Shown piece by piece: positions 20,923-27,268 of a stretch of DNA of 27,268 nt. The stretch is from Hypsibius dujardini (lineage: Eukaryota > Tardigrada > Eutardigrada > Parachela > Hypsibiidae). A program made the position numbers and the translations under genes. The notes under the pieces were generated by a model that was given only the letters and a program-made list of their open reading frames with translations, was not told where the DNA came from and searched no databases. Where the stretch lies: positions 1-27,268 of the forward strand of contig LRSR01010757.1 in assembly GCA_001579985.1 (NCBI GenBank), read 5' to 3'. Positions within the stretch are counted from its first letter, which is position 1. Each line of letters starts with the position of its first letter.

Positions 20923-21577
20923 GCTTGCCTGCCTGCTTGCCTGCTTGCCTGTCTGTTTATATGTCACCGTCTATGTATAACCTTCCGTTAATACTCTGAA
21001 ATTTGAATAAATTCCAGCTCTGGCCCGAGTGGAAACCCGCATTAAGGTTCCCGTAACTGGCAAGGTCTTTATCACCTCTCCTAATTTCCCAGTTGCCAAT
21101 TACTTCGTGAACCGCGACACCATTTATTTTGTGGAAGGCCCGGCTGGTGTCAGACTTGAGGTATTTATAGAATTTGCCGCCTCTCCTGTTTGTCTTTTCC
21201 AAATCTTGAACTCATTTCTAATACATAATTGTAGTTCAATACGGTTGCCTTCGATGTTCAAGCCCTCGACATCTTTGGTGGCCTCCACGATTTTGTGACC
21301 ATTGCTGAAAGCTCAGTCGGTTCTTCCAGTATGGAGTTGATTGGCGGTCGTCCATTTTACGACACCCAAGGGCCGAACCAGCTTCGATCTCGTCACAACT
21401 ATGTAGTAAGTGCCGTAAAATTTCCGTTCAACGACTATTTGCAACTTGAATGAAGCCTACTGAAAATAGATTGGCAGGTGAATTTCTTATTTTCTTTCCT
21501 TGCAGATAATCGTTTTTAAATCGGACGACTTCTTGACCCTTCGTGGATTTAACATCTCTGCCGAATCAGTCCACTAG
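20165..21577 (+). CDS. Secreted two-CUB-domain protein, 6 exons, 275 aa
   Basis: Exons 20165-20359, 20545-20727, 20806-20869, 21018-21160, 21235-21405 and 21506-21577, stop TAG, with all phases consistent (0,0,1,0,0). A signal peptide (1-20, MMFMAVLLLVVVAASAVAV) is followed by CUB1 (about 22-147) and CUB2 (about 150-275). CUB hallmarks are visible in both: G-K-A-Y-F-A-S-P-N-Y-P and G-K-V-F-I-T-S-P-N-F-P near the starts, F-D-V strands in the middle, and G-F-N-I-S-A at both ends. CUB1 has four Cys, all in exon 2. CUB2 has none, which is unusual because CUB folds usually carry at least one disulfide. Introns fall at the same two places in each domain, showing internal duplication of a three-exon unit. 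Intron 2 is only 78 bases. There is no protease or other domain, so the role is probably extracellular binding. The partner is unknown. Confidence 0.82.
20877..20953. repeat. (CTGT)n microsatellite
   Basis: About eleven uninterrupted CTGT units, then CTGC/TTGC variants, inside intron 3 of the CUB gene (20870-21017). Confidence 0.9.
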
Positions 21578-21709
21578 AGAAGTTAATTCAACACCCTTTT
21601 GCACCTTACCTGACCTGTTTCTTGCGCGATTCTCAATTCTCGAAATTGTCCGTGAAATTGTTGCGTGCATTGGACTGGCATTTACACATTTCTGCCGTTT
21701 GCTACTGAT

Positions 21710-21715
21710 AATAAA
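21710..21715 (+). terminator. AATAAA polyadenylation signal of the CUB gene
   Basis: AATAAA 133 bases after the CUB stop codon, the first such hexamer downstream on the plus strand. Confidence 0.55.
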
Positions 21716-22569
21716 ACGATCGCTTCGTCCATGAATTGTCGGTATTGTAGAGCAGAACAGCATGTACCCGTAGTGGGCTTCTTCTATGAAAGTCCTATGC
21801 AAAACGTCTTCTTTGTTATGTTAATACTTTGTTCTTTCGTTTTCTTACTACACAGTTATGGTCAGGCGATAATTTAACATTTCTTTCGATGAAAACTCAC
21901 CACGCAGGAAATGTGGTACGCATTTTAATTACAAAATTATCGGCTTGAGTGAATCCGTTCTCGCAACACGGTGATTAAAAAGTGCAACTTTAGAAACTCC
22001 CAATGAGGTCCATATCACAGATTGGTCACGTGTCCATAATTCATCGCCAAATTGAGGCCGGCTGCTAAAATAAATCAAGTCGTTCAGTTTGGACAATCAT
22101 TCCTGTACCCATCCGTGACGATATGTTTATGTCTGTGTTCGACCTGCCTGTCTGTCGTGTAGTGCCTTTGCCTCTTTCAGCATAGGCCTCGTTGACTTCA
22201 GCCTGTCTGTATAATGCCAGTCTGTCTGTCTGCCTATATAATGGCTATCTCCTGAAGTTGGTTTGCAATCTCACTTTGTCTGACTTGATGATCGTATCAT
22301 AAATCATAGCTGCAATCCCTTTCTAGGATGCCCTGATATTGTCTGCCTGTGGCTTAGTGTCTGAATACCAGTCTTGTGCATCGAAATGTATGTATATGCT
22401 TCTATCCGTGTTCTGTCTAGTTCCACGTCTGGCTAGTATATGTGTCTGTAGCCAGCATGTGCCTTGTCTCTCTGTGGTTCCATGTCTGAATCAGTGTTTT
22501 CCTGCTGCTGATTGTGTCACTATGCTTAATGCATGAATCTAGTTCTATCTGCCTGTGATTGCTCCTATC
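21716..22569. other. Intergenic between convergent CUB and GPR158-like genes
   Basis: No supported exon. 22130-22560 is scattered with degenerate CTGTCTG/GTCTGT words. It probably holds the 3' UTR of the minus-strand receptor, but no clear minus-strand AATAAA was found. Confidence 0.4.
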
Positions 22570-25500
22570 TTACGTCTGCACATCTGAGCCTGTCTTGAGC
22601 GTACCTTTCCTACTGATAGCGGAGTTTTGAGCGACTCCCGCAAAGGCCGCATGCAGGGGTGACGTGTAGGGTGCCTCATCCTCATAGACGGTGGGGTTGT
22701 TTTCCTGACTGGCGGATGACTCCTCCGGCGACTTGGCCGCGGTTGTTTCCTCATCGTATTTGGGATGCCTAGACCGGGAACTGAACGCTTGAATGGAGAA
22801 CCTACACGGGGCGGGGTGCGGCCCAAAAAGAGAAAGAGGGTGCAAGGGTGCAAGGGTGCAACGCCGACCGTTACCGTCTCATTTTCTTGCAGGCCTTCTC
22901 GGCCTGAGCGTCCGCCCACCTTCGATGCGGTGCGTGCATCTTCCGGCCGCCCTTTTTCTTAGAGATGTGGGGATTGTCCTTCCGCATGGCCTTGGTTTTG
23001 AGGACCTGCATCTGCGAGTAGAGTCGACGCAGCTCCATCCGGATCTCTCCATGGTCCATGTCTGTGGCGCAAACAACACTCTCAATCCAAAACGATGGCG
23101 GGAGTAAATCGGAAAGAGAAGCTTAATAACGGGTCGTGTTTGCTTTAGTAGCAGAGCCCTTCGTCAAATTGCAAATCGAAAGTTGACCCTGGAGATTCTT
23201 CAAAGTCTCGAGTGGTAATGTACAAATAATTATACCAACATGATACCAGTACTACTAGGGATGGCATCAAAAATCAAATCAATTCGAATCGAGTCGGTTG
23301 TTATATGAAATTCATCTGATTTGATTGTAAAATTGATTTGATTTTGATTTGATTTTGAATATTTTTAAGCAATATTTTTCTCCAAAAGCTAGGTAAATGA
23401 ATGCTTTTTCTCATCCGTTTGAAGGGACTTTTGAACATAAATTGATTAAACTTTGAGTCGCACCTAGAAATACATTGTCAGACTTGTGAACTGATGCTAC
23501 TGCCTGTCAGAGCTGACAAGAATAACCAAACTGATGTGGTTAAATTCTGCGAGGCCCTCTTTTCAAACGCCAATACCGTAAACCTGCGAAACGTAACTGC
23601 TAACTGCTGACAGTAATACAACTACATTTGCAATTTTTATCAAGCAGTGTTCAACTGCAAATGATCGGCACATTTTGAATCTACAGTAGTTCTGACGACA
23701 TATTATTATATATATTATTATATATATTTTAGTATATATTTTAGTATAGTTATACTTACATTATTTAAGAGTATTTTTTAAAGATTTGACAAACCCTTGC
23801 TTTTGTTTAATTCGTATTAAGCGATGTTCAGAACAACAGTAAGTTCAGTTTGGGAATACGTAAATTTTGGTATCGCGTAATCATCCCTCTCCATGAAGTG
23901 CGCAGGTTTTCTATGTTCGTTGAGGCGGCACAACTGCCGGTACAGGTATACTATACAGTATGTAAAAAGATAGCCCGGCACAAAAATGCTGGAAAGGCTT
24001 ACCCGCTAACGGGATTTGGTTGAGTTCGAGATCACCGGCAAAGATGCCATCATTGAGCTTCTCCATCTCCGCGGAGCGACCGGTCTGGCCGTGCTGCTGA
24101 TTCTTCCGGAATGGATCGTCTTGCGGTCGAAAAATATACCACATCTAAAAAAAAGAAGTGGACACTTGTAAGCCAACGAAAACGAACGCCTATAACTGCA
24201 ATAATATAACTCAACTAAAAAAGGAACGCTCATAAAGGAACAAAAACAAAAGCCTTCAAACGATGAGAACCAGAAACATAACATGTGCATTAGGCGCACC
24301 AACAGTGAACAGATACCATTAAAGGCAAGAAACGAACAAAACACCAATACACGAATAAAAATTTCAGAACGTAAAAGCGAACGCAAAGGAACACATAAAC
24401 ACGAGCGACAAAGATCGCCTGTAAACACAAGACAAAGGAACACCCTAAAGGGGCTAGCAAAGACATACGTAAACACAAAAGTAAAAATATTTATTTTGGA
24501 GACAAAACATGACTGTACCTTGCCGCCAAAGATGATGCACATGTTGACGGTAATCGTCAGCTGTGAGCGTGAAAAGTACAAAAGATAAATCACATCGGGA
24601 TGGACGTCATACCAAATGATATGGCGAATAACGTAGAGGCAACCGGACACGATGAGCTCCACGCAGATGGCCGCTGTTAGCAACTTCCGTTCCATGTAGA
24701 GGGTCTTGGAGTTTCTTGCAAGATAGCTCAGATAAATTCCCCAAAACAGGATCAACATCTCCACTGAAAAATGCCAAATTAAGGTTAGCATTTTTGCAAA
24801 GTGGAAATGGCTAGAAATGCAAGACATCTGCAGGGCAAGATTTTCAAAACCTGAACTAAAAACTTGTATTAGGATTAAGCGCTTTCTTGAGCGCAGGAAG
24901 GTTTTGCGACAAATTATTTTTTTAACCCTCTGGTAGCCGGGTGTTTTAGGTATACGGGTAATGCTGGGTCAGCCGAAATTGGCTTAAATAGGAAAAGTAC
25001 CTAACTTGAATGGTTGACATGACTAGGGTTCATTTGACACTTTCCCTGCCCAGATAGTGCCGTGCCGCCTGGCGGCACTGTTGCGCCTCCACACAACAAC
25101 CTGACAACAACTGACATTTTGCCAATAGGGAATCAAAACATCTTCCTAGTGAGTTCAATCTTTTCATTGCGCTCGCGATTGCTTGTTTACTTCATTTTCA
25201 ACTGGATTTTATGGTCGTTGGCATGAACCCTTTTTAATTTCGAAGCCCGAAATTTTTTTTCCATCACACACTGCAAGTTAGTATACATGCCATTTAAGTT
25301 TAAGTTTGACTTAATCAGTTCTTACCACTTCAAATTTTTTTTTCAAAAGTTTTTACTTTATATTTTACGGTTCTGTTAGAGGATCAAAGCAAAAACCGTA
25401 TCTAAAAACTCCAAATACTCGATTTGTTAATCGAGTTTGAAGGAAGAATTAAGCCAGTGTAAGCTGACTGGTACTCAGAGGGTTAAGAAGTCGAAAGTGA

Positions 25501-26088
25501 AATTGATTCTTGAGAATTAAAAAAATGCTTCTCCTAAAATGCAAATCTTGAGAACATAATTTTCAAAAATTGTAAGCTTCACCAAAATTTAAATATCATA
25601 AAAAGTTAATTTTTTCGAACAGCCGGAAACAAAATCAAATTTTCTAATATTGTTTTCATCACAATTCCGAATCAATACCCTCGCAGGAAGAAAGTCAAGC
25701 AAAAAATTATTAAACATTCTACAATAAAATTCTTATATTAATGGTTTCGGTTATGACAGTTTTACCCATGAGACACGCTGACTGAAGAAATCTACTAAGA
25801 TCGCAGAAGTAGAATAAATAGAGTTAATACGGGGGATGCTTACAGCCTTCTGCAACGAAGTCCCACCAGGGCATCCGGCAGATGCGGTACTTCATGTTGG
25901 TGTCGTTGTGCACTCTCGTCATCAACAGCTCCACCGTCGTCCCAATCCGGTGGAGATCCATCGTTACGCTCGTCCAGGCCGCCATGAAGCCAAGTGTAAT
26001 AAGGATGATACCGACGTGGTACTTGACCAGATCCTTATCACGCACATACACGCAGTGGGCCTTCCGGGTGCGGAATTCCGTCACAACC
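22570..26088 (-). CDS. GPR158/Smog-like class C GPCR, C-terminal part (5' exons beyond the window)
   Basis: Minus-strand exons: 26088-25844, 24763-24519, 24144-24003, 23061-22875 and 22801-22570, stop TAA, with matching phases (1,0,1,2). They give about 350 residues. The visible part begins before TM4. TM4 is VKYHVGIILITLGFMAAW, then comes ECL2 with C-R-M-P-W-W-D-F. TM5 is LEMLILFWGIYLSYLA, TM6 holds E-L-I-V-S-G and TM7 holds Y-F-x-x-x-Q-L-T-I-T-V. A cytoplasmic helix follows with E-L-R-R-L-Y-S-Q-M and D-N-P-H-I-S-K-K-K, which is the GPR158/179 signature, and then a Ser/Glu-rich tail. Vertebrate GPR158 binds RGS proteins, and the Drosophila relative Smog signals to Rho1 through G proteins. 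The N-terminal ectodomain and TM1-TM3 must lie to the right of 27268. Two transposons sit in the gene: one in intron 25843-24764 and a mariner upstream of the first visible exon. Confidence 0.85.
23260..23362. repeat. AATTGATTTGATTTT-type low-complexity tract
   Basis: Degenerate TTGATTTGATTTTGATT units, with inverted AAATCAAATC at the left side, in the GPR158-like intron 23062-24002. Confidence 0.6.
24926..25482. mobile_element. piggyBac-like miniature element flanked by TTAA
   Basis: TTAA at 24922-24925 and 25483-25486 directly flanks a 557-base element. It begins CCCTCTGGTAGCCGG and ends in the inverted complement of CCCTCTGAGTACCAG. TTAA duplication and CCCT ends are the mark of the piggyBac superfamily. 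It has no transposase. Inside is a perfect GC-rich palindrome, GTGCCGCCTGGCGGCAC (25062-25078). It sits in the GPR158-like intron between the TM4 and TM5 exons. Confidence 0.78.
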
Positions 26089-26162
26089 CTGTAATACACG
26101 TCGCAAACACAATCACACAAAAATTTTCTTGCGGCTAATTACAATTAATTAGTTACTTAATA

Positions 26163-27268
26163 CGAGGGGCATGCTCAAATGATTGAAAGTCCATTTTAAA
26201 AAAATTAATGGGTGACGAAATTTAGTATCCGAAATTTTATTCGGAACCTATAAGGTATTAAAGCTCACTTGTAAAAACGTAAACAATCAGTCGATCGATC
26301 ATGCATCGTAATAAAAAAGCTCTCTGAAGCGCTGCCTTCAATTTTAAAAATCATCAATCCCCTCTTGAATGTTTAAACCGTTTGAAAGTAACTTTTAGAG
26401 ACTTGGCTCCATCTATTGCAACCGTCTGGAGATACTTTCGTAAATTTCGGGCTGGAAGGAGTGATCTGGAAGATCGACCATCTTCAGGACGCCCCGCAAC
26501 TGCAGTGACGCGCGCAAATGTCTCCGAAGTTCAGCGCCTCATCAAGCAAAACCCTCGCGGAACATGTGAATGGATGGAGCATGAATTGGGCATCGGATCC
26601 TCAGTCTTGCAAGTCATTCTTCATCGAAAGCTAAAAGTCAGAAAAATCTGTGCCAGATGGGTTCCTCACAAGCTGTCAGAGGACCAAAAACAGACACGCA
26701 AAGATTTTTCGGAGCAGATGATCGAGATATTCAGCAAAGATCCCGAAATCAATCTCAAACGGATCTTCACTGCAGATGAGAAATGTTCTTACTAGTACGA
26801 TCCTCGTACGAAGCGGATGTCGATGGAATGAATTTTTTCTGAACAGGCTAGGCCAACGGTCATGCGGCGTGGGCGCAGCATCAAGAAATCCTTCCTCGTC
26901 GTCTTCTTCGACTACAAAGGAATCTACTGTCTCACAACATGTATTCCAGCACCAGGACGTAAGGCCATGAACTCTCACTATTACATCACAAAATGTTTGA
27001 TGAAGCTGGTAAGGAAGATCAGGAAAAGGCGTCCCAACACTGGACCTCGCGGGCTGTTTTTGCTGCAAGACAACGCCTCCTGTCACACCTCTGCACCAAC
27101 AAAGAAATTCCTAAAAAAGCCGTGAGCGTGAAGAAACTTGCCACTCTCCATCACCCGCCCTATAGTCTCGACCTTGCACCGTGCGACGTTTTTCTTTTTC
27201 CCAAATTGAAGGAAATTCTGAAGGGCAGGACTTTTCTGAATCAGAAAGAGTTGAACGGTGAAGTGACG
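26163..27268 (+). mobile_element. Decayed mariner transposon with transposase pseudogene, right end cut by window
   Basis: Left end CGAGGGGCATGCTCAAA at 26163, directly after TA (26161-26162), is mariner-like. The transposase is readable from about 26382. It has a helix-turn-helix region ending G-R-S-D-L-E-D-R-P-S-S-G-R-P and a W-V-P-H-K-L-S linker. Catalytic blocks are A-D-E-K (26773-26784), V-F-F-D-Y-K-G near 26900, L-Q-D-N-A (about 27063-27077) and S-L-D-L-A-P-C-D (27169-27192), the DD(34)D pattern of mariners with indels. Lesions: an in-frame TAG in the first catalytic block (26793-26795), another stop near 26830, a return to frame about 26840-26860 and a frameshift at about 27117. It cannot encode a full transposase. 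It lies to the 5' side of the first visible GPR158-like exon, probably in an intron. Confidence 0.88.

Noticed and set aside
20877-20953. Regular repeat as a CRISPR array
   Set aside because: It is a tetranucleotide microsatellite without spacers, in an intron of an animal gene.
24283-24588. Plus-strand Lys/Arg/Thr-rich frame
   Set aside because: AC-rich intron composition opposite the GPR158-like gene; no motif.
24006-24827. Single 273-residue minus-strand ORF
   Set aside because: It is two GPR158-like exons joined by a read-through intron; the splice sites at 24519 and 24144 explain it better.

Overview
This window reads as nuclear DNA of a small-genome invertebrate animal. Every convincing gene is split by GT-AG introns, many only 70-250 bases long. 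The gene families are metazoan: a rhodopsin-like GPCR, a natriuretic-peptide-type receptor, a GPR158/Smog-like class C GPCR, a CUB-domain secreted protein and a muscle-type Ig domain. Several families of small inverted-repeat DNA transposons are present. An ecdysozoan such as a tardigrade would fit, but nothing in the sequence proves it. The exon models were built by eye from splice consensus, phase continuity and family motifs.

Layout from left to right. (1) 284-4005, minus: a five-exon, 352-residue rhodopsin-like GPCR that lacks the usual DRY and NPxxY motifs. A 658-base TA-flanked element (2284-2941) lies in its second intron, exactly against the 3' splice site. (2) 5083-5207, plus: a lone terminal exon of a paralogous GPCR. 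(3) 5208-8761: mostly AT-rich noncoding DNA with a truncated second copy of the same element (about 6646-7203). (4) 8762-10277, minus: a short Ig-domain protein whose N-terminal third is spelled by five 42- or 45-base exons, all in the same phase. Most of them restart with a basic-basic-x-Ser motif at the splice junction. (5) 11420-12027: another TA-flanked inverted-repeat element. (6) 13568-17502, plus: a receptor of the atrial natriuretic peptide/guanylyl cyclase ectodomain family with two in-frame stops and a probable frameshift, ending soon after the membrane segment. I call it a pseudogene. (7) 17543-18524, minus: a three-exon secreted Gly-rich, polybasic precursor converging on the pseudogene, with a TATA box. 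(8) 20165-21577, plus: a six-exon secreted protein with two CUB domains, also with a TATA box. (9) 22570-26088, minus: the C-terminal half of a GPR158/Smog-like receptor. Its introns hold a TTAA-flanked piggyBac-like miniature element, and a decayed mariner lies between its first visible exon and the right edge.

The genes do not look like an operon or pathway. Three of the main genes are cell-surface receptors and two encode secreted proteins, but no ligand-receptor link can be shown. The strongest leads are the phase-locked microexon cassette, the transposon sitting on a splice acceptor, and the decaying receptor with its convergent secreted neighbour.
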